NCBI RefSeq assembly: GCF_003259845.1
Contig: NZ_QLMJ01000002.1
Span: forward strand, 723,192 to 787,191
From: Actinoplanes lutulentus
GTDB taxonomy: Bacteria; Actinomycetota; Actinomycetes; Mycobacteriales; Micromonosporaceae
Reading direction: 5' to 3'
DNA length: 64,000 bases
The number at the start of each line of letters is the position of its first letter. Position 1 is the stretch's first letter. Positions 42,347-50,135 of the stretch are shown in pieces. Below the pieces are notes generated by a model. It ran no database searches. It saw only the letters and a list, made by a program, of their open reading frames with translations, and was not told the origin of the DNA. The translations under genes were made by a program, and so were the position numbers.

Positions 42347-42354
42347 TGTTCATG

Positions 42355-43380
42355 TCAGTCCTGTAGCGCCACCGGAACCGGCTGTAGTTCCAGGCGTACC
42401 GCGGTGCCCGGTGTCAGTGACGGCAGCTGCCCGCTCGGCACCTGGGCGACCACGAGCTGATCGCCGGCCGTCACGGTGACCCGGCTGGTCGGCCCGAGGA
42501 AACTGGCGGTCAGCACCTTCGCCTCCGATGTGGCGTCCGGCGTGACCCCGACCGCCTCCGGCCGGACCAGCGCGGTCACCGCCGAGCCGCCGGTGTGCGG
42601 CGTGACCAGCGGCAGCCGGGTGCCGAGCACCTCGACCACGTCACCGTGGACGGTGCCGGCCAGGCGGTTGCTGAGCCCGACGAAGTCGGCCACGAACGCG
42701 GTCGCCGGCTTCTGGTAGATCTCGGCCGGCGCGGCCAGCTGCTCCAGCTTGCCGGATTTCATCACGCCGACCCGGTCGGCCACCGCCAGGGCTTCCTCCT
42801 GGTCGTGCGTCACGAACAGCGTCGTGGTGCCGACCTCGGTCTGAATCCTGCGGATCTCGTCGCGCAGCTGTACGCGTACCTTGGCATCGAGGGCCGAGAG
42901 CGGCTCATCCAGAAGGAGCACCTGGGGTTCGATGGCGAGGGCGCGCGCCAGCGCGACCCGCTGCTGCTGGCCGCCGGAGAGCTGATGCGGGAAGCGTTTC
43001 GCGAAGCCGGCGAGCCCGACCAGTTCCAGCATCTCGGCCGAGCGCGTGGCAGCGTCCTTGCGGCCGCGCAGACGCAGGCCGAACTCGACGTTGCGCTGCG
43101 CGTCCAGGTGCGGGAAGAGGCTGTACGCCTGGAAGACCATGCCCATGCCCCGCTTGCTGGCCGGCAGCCCGGTGACGTCCTTGCCGCCGACCAGGACCCG
43201 GCCGGCGTCGGCGTCGTCGAGGCCCGCGAGGATCCGCAGCGCGGTGGTCTTGCCGCAGCCGGACGGCCCGAGCAGCGCGATCAGCTCGCCCGGCTCGATC
43301 CGCAGGTCCAGGTTGTCGAGGGCGTGCGTCGCGCCGAAGGTCCGGCGCAAGCCCTCCAGATGCACGGCCACGCCGGTCAT
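42355..43380 (-). CDS. Spermidine/putrescine/Fe(III)-type ABC importer ATP-binding protein (PotA-like)
   Basis: 341 residues from the ATG at 43380, which overlaps the permease stop (ATGA). ABC domain: GPSGCGKTT, LSGGQQQRVALARAL and LLLDEPLSALD with HDQEEAL. A C-terminal TOBE domain follows (about 240-341), including VTALVRPEAVGV. It belongs to the PotA/FbpC/CysA group. The substrate class is set by the binding protein at 46172 rather than by this subunit. Confidence 0.93.
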   Translation of the reverse strand: MTGVAVHLEGLRRTFGATHALDNLDLRIEPGELIALLGPSGCGKTTALRILAGLDDADAGRVLVGGKDVTGLPASKRGMGMVFQAYSLFPHLDAQRNVEFGLRLRGRKDAATRSAEMLELVGLAGFAKRFPHQLSGGQQQRVALARALAIEPQVLLLDEPLSALDAKVRVQLRDEIRRIQTEVGTTTLFVTHDQEEALAVADRVGVMKSGKLEQLAAPAEIYQKPATAFVADFVGLSNRLAGTVHGDVVEVLGTRLPLVTPHTGGSAVTALVRPEAVGVTPDATSEAKVLTASFLGPTSRVTVTAGDQLVVAQVPSGQLPSLTPGTAVRLELQPVPVALQD

Positions 43381-44177
43381 GACTTCTCCTTGGCGGTCGT
43401 CCGGCGGTCGCCGAACAGGGACAGGACGATCAGCAGGACGAACGCCAGCAGCAGTGCGGCGAGCGAGACGGCGACCGACATGGTGGCGCTGCTCTTGCCG
43501 AGGTAATCGATGGCGACCTGCAGGTTGGTGCGGTGCAGCAGCGACGCGATGGTGAACTCGCCGAGCACCAGCGCCACGGTGAGGAACGCCGCGGAGAGCA
43601 CGGCCGAGCGGATGTTCGGCAGCACCACCCGCCAGATCACCGTCATCCAGCCGGATCCGAGGCTGCGTGCCGCCTCGGCCAGGGTCTTCACGTCGATCGC
43701 GGAGAGCCCCGCGTCGATGGCGCGATAGGCATAGGGCAAGACCAGGATTGTGTACGCGAAAACGAGCGTCAGTGACGAGCCGCCGATGAGGTAGTTGACC
43801 CACGCGTACACCGGGGCCAGGCCGACGACCAGGACGATCGCCGGGATGGTGAGCGGCAGCAGACAGAGGAACTCGACCAGCGGCCGCAGTTTCGGCAGTC
43901 GCAGCCGGACCCAGATCGCGGTCGGCACCAGCAGGACCAGCATGAGCAGCGAGGTGAGCGCGGCCTGGCCGAGCGAGGAGACGATGCCGTTCGCCAGGTC
44001 CGGGTACGTGGCGCTCAGCTGCGGCCAGTCCACCAGCAGCGGCCAGGTCTCGGAGTTGCGGGTGCTGAACTCGACCATCGCGGCGAGCGGGAGCAGGAAG
44101 AACGTGCCGAGCACGATCAGCACGGTCCAGCGGAAGGCGCGCTGCTTGCGGGCCCGCTTGGCGGCTAGCCCAGCCAT
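43377..44177 (-). CDS. ABC importer permease (PotC-like)
   Basis: 266 residues with about six membrane helices. The EAA loop region EAARSLGSGWMTVIWRVVLPNIRSAVLSA couples to the ATPase. The gene overlaps the preceding permease gene by 13 nt and the ATPase gene by 4 nt, so production of the complex is coordinated. Confidence 0.92.
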   Translation of the reverse strand: MAGLAAKRARKQRAFRWTVLIVLGTFFLLPLAAMVEFSTRNSETWPLLVDWPQLSATYPDLANGIVSSLGQAALTSLLMLVLLVPTAIWVRLRLPKLRPLVEFLCLLPLTIPAIVLVVGLAPVYAWVNYLIGGSSLTLVFAYTILVLPYAYRAIDAGLSAIDVKTLAEAARSLGSGWMTVIWRVVLPNIRSAVLSAAFLTVALVLGEFTIASLLHRTNLQVAIDYLGKSSATMSVAVSLAALLLAFVLLIVLSLFGDRRTTAKEKS

Positions 44178-45058
44178 TTCGCAGTCCTTTTCTGAAGCAG
44201 GGCGTACAGCGTCATGACGACCGCCACCACGATCACCATGCCGAGGGCCATGGCCTTGCCGAGGTTCGCCTGGCCGAGGACGACCTCGCTGGTCAGGGCG
44301 CCGCGGATCTGCAGCGGCACGATCGGGCTGCCCTGGCTGACCAGGGCGGCCGCGGTCGCGTACGCGGAGAAGGCGTTCGCGAACAGCAGCAGCGCCGAGC
44401 CGAGGAACGCCGGTGCGAGCAGCGGTCCGGCGACCCGGGTCCAGTACTGCCAGGTGCTGCTGCCCAGGCTCTCGGCGGCCTCACGCCACTGCGGCCGGAT
44501 GCCGTCCAGAGCGGGCAGGAACACGATCACCATGAGCGGGATCTGGAAGTACGTGTAGACGAGGGTCAGGCCGGGGAGCTCGAAGAGCCAGACGCCATTC
44601 CCGTACAGATCAATGCCGTGGTCGGACAACCAGAGGGTGAGAAAGCCGGAGAGGCCGATGGTCGCCAGGAAGGCGAACGCCAGGGTGACGCCGCCGAACT
44701 GCGCGAGCACGCCGGCCGCCGAGGTGACGACCCGGCGCAGGATGCCGTCCGGGCGGGCGGTGACCAGGGCGTAGGCGAGGACGGCGCCGAGCGCCGCGCC
44801 GATCAGCGCGCTCATCGCGGAGAGCGCGATGCTGCGGCCGAAGGCCTCCACGATGTACGCGTCGCCGAGTGAGCGCACGTTGGACAGGGTGAACCCGCCG
44901 TCGTCCGAGGCGAACGCCCCGATCACCACGACCAGCGTCGGGATGATCAGGAAGATCGCCACGTAGGCGAAGAACGGCACCGTGCCGAGCAGGGCGGCGC
45001 CCCGCAGGCGTGGCCGCTTGGCCACGCGCTGCGGAGCTGCCGCGACGACCTCAGCCAA
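44165..45058 (-). CDS. ABC importer permease (PotB-like)
   Basis: 297 residues with six membrane helices. The EAA loop reads REAAESLGSSTWQYWTRVAGPLLAPAFLGS. The ATG start overlaps the end of the binding-protein gene by 8 nt. It forms the channel with the protein encoded next in the operon. Confidence 0.92.
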   Translation of the reverse strand: MAEVVAAAPQRVAKRPRLRGAALLGTVPFFAYVAIFLIIPTLVVVIGAFASDDGGFTLSNVRSLGDAYIVEAFGRSIALSAMSALIGAALGAVLAYALVTARPDGILRRVVTSAAGVLAQFGGVTLAFAFLATIGLSGFLTLWLSDHGIDLYGNGVWLFELPGLTLVYTYFQIPLMVIVFLPALDGIRPQWREAAESLGSSTWQYWTRVAGPLLAPAFLGSALLLFANAFSAYATAAALVSQGSPIVPLQIRGALTSEVVLGQANLGKAMALGMVIVVAVVMTLYALLQKRTAKWLG

Positions 45059-46172
45059 TGGCCTTGGCCCAGTTCGCGGTCAGGTATTCCTTCGCCTTGG
45101 TGCTCTGCGCCTCGGTCGGGATCACCGGGGTGCCCTCGATCTTCGGCAGCGCGGCGAACAGGGCCGCGTCGATCGTGCCGGCCTTCTGCATGGCGTCGGC
45201 ACGGACCGGGCGGGCGCCACCCTTGAGCCACAGGTTCTGGCCCTCGTCGGAGTAGAGGAACTCCTGCCACAGCCGCGCGGCGGCCGGGTGCGGGGCGTCC
45301 TTGCTGACGGCCTGGGCGTAGTACGAGCCGAGGACCGAGCCGGACGGGACGAAGACCTTCCACGTCGGGGTCTTCGCCGACTGGGCCGCGTTCAGGTAGT
45401 CCCAGTCGAAGACGACCGGGGTCTGGCCGGACTCGATGGTCGCCGAGGTCGGGTCGACCGGCAGGAAGTTGCCGGCCTTCTTGAGCTGGGCGAAGAAGTC
45501 CACACCGGCCTTGATGTCGTCGACGGTGCCGCCGTTCGCGATCGACGCGAGCTGCACGCCGCCGAACGCCGCGCCGGCCTGGGTCGGGTCGCCGTTGAGC
45601 GCGACCTTGCCCTTGTACTCGGCCTTCAGCAGGTCGGCCACGCTGGTCGGGGCCGGCACCTTGGAGCTGTCGTAACCGATCGACATGTAGCCGCCGTAGT
45701 CGTTGACGTACGCCCCGGTGGCTTCCTTGAGGTCGGCCGGGATCTCGTCGAACTTCTCGGTCTTGTACGGGGCGAAGAGCGCGGTGTTCGCGGTCGCCAC
45801 GGACATGCCCAGGTCGAAGACGTCCGGCGCGGTGTCCTGGCCCTTGAGCTGGGTCGCGGCGTTGATCTCGTCCTGGCTGGAGCCGTCCGGCTGCGCCGAG
45901 TTGACCTTGATGGAGTACTTGTCGCCGAACGCCTTGATGATCTCACCGTAGTTCGCCCAGTCCGGTGGGAGCGCGATGACGTTGAGCGCACCCTCCTTCT
46001 TGGCCTCGGCGATCAGGGCGTCCAGGCCACCGAGGTCAGCCGCGCTGGTGGCGGTCGCCGCGCTGCTGGACGAGGCGGCGGACTCCTTCTCGGGCGGGGA
46101 GCACGCCGTGGAGAGCGAGACTATGGTCGCGGCCGCGAGAGTCACCGCGGCCGTGCGGGAAAACGTGCGCAC
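45051..46172 (-). CDS. Substrate-binding lipoprotein of the PotABCD-type importer
   Basis: 373 residues from a GTG at 46172 with an AAGGAGG site, the strongest in the region; the open frame further upstream is not used. Lipobox LSTAC follows the signal RTAAVTLAAATIVSL. The class II binding fold of the SBP_bac_6/8 type shows LDALIAEAKKEGALNVIALP, DVFDLGMSVA, GGYMSIGYDSS, LLKAEYKGKVALNGDP and YYAQAVSKDAPHPAAARLW. Polyamines, 2-aminoethylphosphonate, thiamine or ferric iron are all possible ligands; the sequence does not decide. Confidence 0.9.
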   Translation of the reverse strand: MRTFSRTAAVTLAAATIVSLSTACSPPEKESAASSSSAATATSAADLGGLDALIAEAKKEGALNVIALPPDWANYGEIIKAFGDKYSIKVNSAQPDGSSQDEINAATQLKGQDTAPDVFDLGMSVATANTALFAPYKTEKFDEIPADLKEATGAYVNDYGGYMSIGYDSSKVPAPTSVADLLKAEYKGKVALNGDPTQAGAAFGGVQLASIANGGTVDDIKAGVDFFAQLKKAGNFLPVDPTSATIESGQTPVVFDWDYLNAAQSAKTPTWKVFVPSGSVLGSYYAQAVSKDAPHPAAARLWQEFLYSDEGQNLWLKGGARPVRADAMQKAGTIDAALFAALPKIEGTPVIPTEAQSTKAKEYLTANWAKAIG

Positions 46173-46550
46173 TGTTGTTCCTCCTTCTGCGCCACCGGTA
46201 ACGATGTGCGCTGGGTGGATCATGAAAGTGCTGGGTTGAGGGCAGGAGTACGGCAGGAAACCGGACGGCGACATTTGGCCGCGGCAGGGTTTCCTTTGCC
46301 TGGACCTCGGGTGAAGGGGGCTCTTTCCGCACCTTCCCACGTCGCCGCCGTGATCGAAAGTGATCTTTGATTACAAGACGGAGAAGGGCCCCGCGCCTCC
46401 TGGCGGGGAGGAACGGAGCCCTTCTCCGGTGCCGGCCGTTTTGCTGGGGACAAGTCCGGCCGGCGGGGGGTGCTGACGGCTAGTGGACCGGTGTCGCGGA
46501 TTGGTTGCCCCGCTGTGACGCGGGTCTCGGTTGTGGCATGATCCGCGATC
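46173..46550. promoter_or_regulatory. 378-nt divergent leader region with three inverted repeats
   Basis: The minus-strand importer transcript would have a leader in which AGGAAACC (46256-46263) pairs with GGTTTCCT (46289-46296). Further right a perfect 11-bp stem CGGAGAAGGGC/GCCCTTCTCCG (46379-46428) encloses a second perfect stem CCCCGC/GCGGGG. A CCGGCCG/CGGCCGG pair is at 46432-46463. None matches a riboswitch class I know. They may be attenuators or terminators of a short RNA. Confidence 0.4.
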
Positions 46551-46877
46551 ATGAATCCGGGACGGCTCGCCGCGGTTCTCGGGATCGCGGGCATCGCGGT
46601 GCACCTGGCCCTCGCCGGTGAGCACGCGGGACACGCACCGGCTGTCCTCGCCGGACTGGCCGTCCTCGCCCTGGTCTGCCTGCCGTGCGGGTTTCAGCTC
46701 TGGAAACGACCGTCGGATCGGGCGGCGTGGATGAGTCTGCTCGCGCTCAGTGTGCTGATGACGTTGCTGCACCTGGGCATGCGGCCGCAGGGAGCGATGC
46801 TGTTCACGGTCCTGGCGATCCCGGTGGCACAGCTGCTGCTCGGCGCTGTCTTCTTCGCGCGCCCTGTTACGCGATAG
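46551..46877 (+). CDS. Small membrane protein of unknown function
   Basis: 108 residues with three to four hydrophobic segments (about 5-22, 28-48, 58-76, 82-102) and short loops, including WKRPSDRAAW. Codon use with GC-rich third positions supports a real gene, but no family is recognised and the ribosome site is weak. It is divergent from the importer and lies 94 nt before the secreted hydrolase on the same strand. Confidence 0.6.
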   Translation: MNPGRLAAVLGIAGIAVHLALAGEHAGHAPAVLAGLAVLALVCLPCGFQLWKRPSDRAAWMSLLALSVLMTLLHLGMRPQGAMLFTVLAIPVAQLLLGAVFFARPVTR

Positions 46878-46971
46878 TCCGCGCCTCCCTACCGGTAACT
46901 GGCCATGGGTGGATTCCGCGTGTCTGGACACCTCTTGACTACGACCGGATCCATCGACATAGTCCGTATCC

Positions 46972-47904
46972 ATGAATGTGACGTTGTTCCGTTCTTGGAA
47001 ACAGCGGGCCGCGGCGATCTCGGCTGCCCTCCTCGCTGTGACGTTCGCCGCGACCCCCGCGACCCCCGCGGCCGCTGCGACCACGGCGGTCGCCAGCTAC
47101 ACGACGACCATCAACGGCGACAGTGCCGACGTGTACTACCCGACGACCGGGACCCGGTTGTCGGTGGCGCTCTTCCTCCAGGGCGCCAACGTCGACAAGT
47201 CCCACTACTCCACCTATGCGTCGACCCTCGCCTCGTACGGGTTCGTCGTCGCCGTCCCCAACCACACCCGATCCCTGTTCGGCGTGAGCGGCCTCTACCC
47301 CGAGGGTGCGCAGGCCGGCTGGGCCGTCGACTGGGCCGACGCCGAGGACGACAACCCGGCATCCCCGCTCTACAAGCGCATCAACGAGAACGAGCTGGTC
47401 CTGGCCGGCCACTCGTTCGGAGCCGCCACCGCGCTGAGCATCAGCGCCGGGCTCTGCATCATCCCGTTCTGCGCGATCGCGAACATCGCGCCGAGTGAGC
47501 TCGAGGCGGTCGTCACCTACGGCGGCAACAACGTGCTCTACGGCACCGACCTGGTGCTGCCGGTGCTCAACACGGTGCCGGTCGGATACATCCAGGGCAC
47601 GGCGGACGGGGTGGCCACGACGAGTGAGGGTCAGACCACGTACAACCTGACCGCCGGCACGCCGAAGGCCTTCATCCAGGTCGCCGGCACCAACCATTAC
47701 GGCATCACCAATGGCCAGAACCCGGCAGGCGCGCTGCCGGACGCCTCCGCGCAGACGCTGAACCAGGCCGTCGGCGTCGAGACGATCGCCCGCTGGTCCG
47801 CCCAGTGGCTGCTCGCCCAGACCGGCGACAGCGCGGCGAAGAAGTACGTCTACACCACCGGCGACGCCGCGGACGCGAACGTCACGGTCACGTACGTCAA
47901 GTAG
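46972..47904 (+). CDS. Secreted alpha/beta hydrolase (chlorophyllase/cutinase-like)
   Basis: 310 residues with a Sec signal (about 1-36, AAAISAALLAVTFAATPATPAAA). The serine nucleophile is in LAGHSFGAATAL, a candidate acid is in the YIQGTADGV loop and His is in AGTNHYGIT. The SVALFLQGANVDKSHYSTYASTLASYGFVVAVPNH segment resembles chlorophyllase-like and polyester-hydrolase families. It is probably an extracellular esterase or lipase; the substrate is unknown. Confidence 0.85.
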   Translation: MNVTLFRSWKQRAAAISAALLAVTFAATPATPAAAATTAVASYTTTINGDSADVYYPTTGTRLSVALFLQGANVDKSHYSTYASTLASYGFVVAVPNHTRSLFGVSGLYPEGAQAGWAVDWADAEDDNPASPLYKRINENELVLAGHSFGAATALSISAGLCIIPFCAIANIAPSELEAVVTYGGNNVLYGTDLVLPVLNTVPVGYIQGTADGVATTSEGQTTYNLTAGTPKAFIQVAGTNHYGITNGQNPAGALPDASAQTLNQAVGVETIARWSAQWLLAQTGDSAAKKYVYTTGDAADANVTVTYVK

Positions 47905-47919
47905 GTCCTTCTGTTGACT

Positions 47920-47950
47920 GCGCGGCCGCGCCCTCTAGGTGCGGCCGCGC
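47920..47950. terminator. Bidirectional hairpin between convergent genes
   Basis: GCGCGGCCGC (47920-47929) and GCGGCCGCGC (47941-47950) form a perfect 10-bp stem around an 11-nt loop. It starts 15 nt after the hydrolase stop and reaches into the last codons of the minus-strand gene. No T tract is seen. Confidence 0.6.
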
Positions 47951-48528
47951 CGGCCGCGTTTCACCCCATGGGGTACCGGCATCGGCGCGACCAGATCGTC
48001 CGGCCACACCGCCCGGACCGCGCCGTGCGCCTCCCACTCGACGGCGAGCTCACCGAGCTCGGCCGCGGCCCGGGTCACCTGCTCGTCGGACCAGGGGAAG
48101 TCACCCCCGTCGAACGAGATCCACGCGTCCCGGGCCAGCGCGGTCACCCGGTCGGCGTCGCCGTCCTCGACCACCTGGTGCACCACCCCGGCCAGCAGCT
48201 CCGCCGTGGTCAGAGCGCGTTTGTGCGCTTCGAGCAGCAGCCTGCTGCGCTGCGCGGCGTCGTGCCTCGGTTTCCCGCTGATCAGTTTCATATTGGAGAA
48301 GACCCCACCGGCCGCGATAGAGCCGAAGACGCCGTCGCTCAGGCCGAGAGTGCGCTCGGTGGCGAAGTGCGCCAGATCGTGGGGAACCCGATGTTTCCGG
48401 TCGTAACCGGGTAGTTGAAGGACCACCCCGTCGCCGCGGTGCACCGTGGCGACGGTCGAGCCGGTACCGCTGTGCGCGAACAAGACCAACATTTCGTCAT
48501 GCTGCCAGAGGCAACCTCCGCAGGTCAT
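47935..48528 (-). CDS. Conserved-looking protein of unknown function
   Basis: 197 residues from 48528, or 185 from an in-frame ATG at 48492 (MLVLFAHSGTGSTVATVHRG); the start is uncertain. No transmembrane segment or signal. The sequence includes YDRKHRVPHDLAHFATERTLGLSDGVFGSIAAGGVFSN and a helical half with LLLEAHKRALTTAELLAGVVHQVVEDG, ending in a basic tail. I do not recognise a family. Codon use and frame length support a real gene. Confidence 0.7.
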   Translation of the reverse strand: MTCGGCLWQHDEMLVLFAHSGTGSTVATVHRGDGVVLQLPGYDRKHRVPHDLAHFATERTLGLSDGVFGSIAAGGVFSNMKLISGKPRHDAAQRSRLLLEAHKRALTTAELLAGVVHQVVEDGDADRVTALARDAWISFDGGDFPWSDEQVTRAAAELGELAVEWEAHGAVRAVWPDDLVAPMPVPHGVKRGRRGRT

Positions 48529-48563
48529 CGCACAGAAGTGACTATTGCGCCCCTCGCTGATTT

Positions 48564-49547
48564 ATGGTCGAACTCATCATGGGGATCTTGCTGAAGGACG
48601 CCCCGGCGGCGCTACGGGCCGGCGTCAGCGTGGCGACCCCGCTGCTCGTCGTGCTGCTGCTCGACCGCCCGCACTGGTCGATGTACGCCGCCTTCGGCGC
48701 CTTCACCTCTCTTTACGGCCGCACCCGCACCGGTCGCGCCCGCTTCACGATGCAGTCCGGCGCCGCATCAGCCCTGGTCCTGGCGGTCCTGCTCGGCGTA
48801 CTGATCAGCGTCCTCGACGACCGCACCTGGCTGGCCGTCCCGATGGCCGCCCTGATCGCCGGCGCCGGCACCGCCCTCGCCACCATCGCCGGCTGGCACC
48901 CACCCGGCGCCCTCTTCCTGGTCTTCGCCTTCGGCGCCGTAGCGTCGGTCCCGCACCACCTCACGGACCTGCCGGCGGCACTGGGCGTCGCCGCCGCGAG
49001 CGCGGCGTTCTCCCTGCTCGTGGGCGCGGTCCCCGCGCCTTCCGATCCAACCCCTTCTGGGGTACGCGTAACGCTGGCGCACGCCTTCCCCGCTTCGCTC
49101 ACGTGCGCCGCCTCGGCGCTGATGGCCGGCACGATCGCGACGGGTTTCGGCATCGGCCACCCGTACTGGGCCACGGTCGCAGCGGTGGCACCCCTGTCCG
49201 CCCAGGGCCGATCAGCCCAGCTGGTCCGGGCGGGCCACCGCATCGCCGGAACATCGGCCGGCCTGGTCCTGGCGGCGGTGCTGCTGGCGCCGGGCTTCGA
49301 CCCGTACCCGGCAGTGGCGATCCTCGCCCTCCTCCAGGTGGCGGCCGAGCTGGTGGTAGCCCGCAACTACGGCCTGGCGATGCTCTTCATCACCCCGCTG
49401 GCGCTGCTGATGAACCAGGTAGCAGCCCCGCGCCCGGCGGCCGACCTCCTCTGGGACCGAGGCCTGGAGACGGCAATCGGTGCAGCCGTAGCCTGCGCCG
49501 CCATCCTCACCACCCACCACCTCACCAAACCCCACCCCACCCCCTGA
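48564..49547 (+). CDS. FUSC-family (aromatic acid exporter-like) membrane protein
   Basis: 327 residues with about ten membrane helices arranged as two similar halves. The first half begins RAGVSVATPLLVVLLLDRPHWSMYAAFGAFTSLYGR and the second GTIATGFGIGHPYWATVAAVAPLSAQ. The repeated (P/H)YW(A/S)-type motif after a helix is typical of the FUSC/YccS fold. The family includes AaeB aromatic-acid efflux proteins and fusaric acid resistance proteins, so export of an aromatic acid is possible. The start could also be the ATG at 48579. Confidence 0.82.
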   Translation: MVELIMGILLKDAPAALRAGVSVATPLLVVLLLDRPHWSMYAAFGAFTSLYGRTRTGRARFTMQSGAASALVLAVLLGVLISVLDDRTWLAVPMAALIAGAGTALATIAGWHPPGALFLVFAFGAVASVPHHLTDLPAALGVAAASAAFSLLVGAVPAPSDPTPSGVRVTLAHAFPASLTCAASALMAGTIATGFGIGHPYWATVAAVAPLSAQGRSAQLVRAGHRIAGTSAGLVLAAVLLAPGFDPYPAVAILALLQVAAELVVARNYGLAMLFITPLALLMNQVAAPRPAADLLWDRGLETAIGAAVACAAILTTHHLTKPHPTP

Positions 49548-49552
49548 CCCGC

Positions 49553-49836
49553 GTGTCGAGTCAAGGCGCCTATCGCACCCAAAGCCGACACGGCGCGGGG
49601 CCGCTTCGCCCGTGTGTCGAGTTGGGGTGCGTATCGCACCTGAAGTCGACACGCGGTCGTGCCTCCCGCGCCGTGTGTCGAGTTGGGGTGCGGACGGCGC
49701 CTGAAGTCGACACGCAACGGATGCCACTCGGGTTGTGTGTTGATTTCGGGTGCGGATCGCGCCCTGAATCGACACGCGGTTGGGGTGGGTTGCCTGTGTG
49801 TCGATTTCGGGTGAGGGGGCCGGACTGGGCCCCTGC
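49553..49836. repeat. 61-bp tandem repeat, five copies
   Basis: Copies begin at 49553, 49614, 49675, 49737 and 49798 (one spacing is 62, the others 61). In copy 2 the 39-bp half is an almost perfect hairpin: GTGTCGA outside and GGTGCG-TAT-CGCACC inside, closing with TCGACAC. Copy 5 lacks its right arm. The repeat at 7956-8138 has the same period and arms. Confidence 0.9.
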
Positions 49837-49861
49837 GCTGAGCGCTGGCAGGACCGGCTTA

Positions 49862-49991
49862 CCGGCTGGCGCTTACGGCTGTCCTGCAACGTTTCACAGC
49901 AACCACTAGCGCTAGCCGGACCGAACCGGACTGAACTGGCTGGCGCTCATGGCTGTGCTGCAACGTTTCAGCACAGCCACATGCGCCAGCC
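49862..49991. repeat. Two long hairpins with a shared CAACGTTTCA core
   Basis: The first spans 49862-49919 (CCGGCTGGCGCT pairs with AGCGCTAGCCGG, 11 of 12). The second spans 49938-49991: 23-nt arms match at 20 positions, around an 8-nt loop CAACGTTT. The three mismatches cluster as TCA opposite CAT. A half copy (GCCGGCTGGCGCTTGTGG) occurs at about 63720. Confidence 0.85.
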
Positions 49992-50093
49992 GGGCGAAAC
50001 GGGCGGCGGCTATGCCCTGCTTGGCTGCGCGCCTTGCTTGTCTGCGGTGGCTGGCCGGCTCCGGGGCTGGGTTGCTGAAAAGTGAGCATGGAA

Positions 50094-50122
50094 GAGGGCG
50101 CCGTCAACGTGACGGCGCCCTC
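50094..50122 (-). terminator. Terminator of the M28 peptidase gene
   Basis: GAGGGCGCCGTCA and TGACGGCGCCCTC form a perfect 13-bp stem with a 3-nt loop, 14 nt past the peptidase stop in the minus direction. A TTTTC stretch follows about 15 nt further on. Confidence 0.85.
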
Positions 50123-50135
50123 CGGGTGGAACTTG

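Larger units (their letters stand above)
49548..50090. other. Gene-free repeat-rich interval after the FUSC gene
   Basis: No gene is supported. The interval holds five copies of the 61-bp hairpin repeat, then two long hairpins sharing a TGCAACGTTTCA core, then about 95 nt without clear structure before the peptidase terminator. Confidence 0.8.

Noticed and set aside
46173..46380. TPP or other known riboswitch before the PotABCD-type importer
   Set aside because: The conserved CUGAGA and related core strings of the TPP class are absent, and I could not fit purine, glycine or guanidine classes.
49553..49836. CRISPR-like array (about 39-bp repeats with 22-bp spacers)
   Set aside because: Repeat units differ from each other at many positions, unlike CRISPR repeats, spacers are too short, and no cas gene lies nearby. 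The repeats are better described as a 61-bp hairpin tandem repeat.
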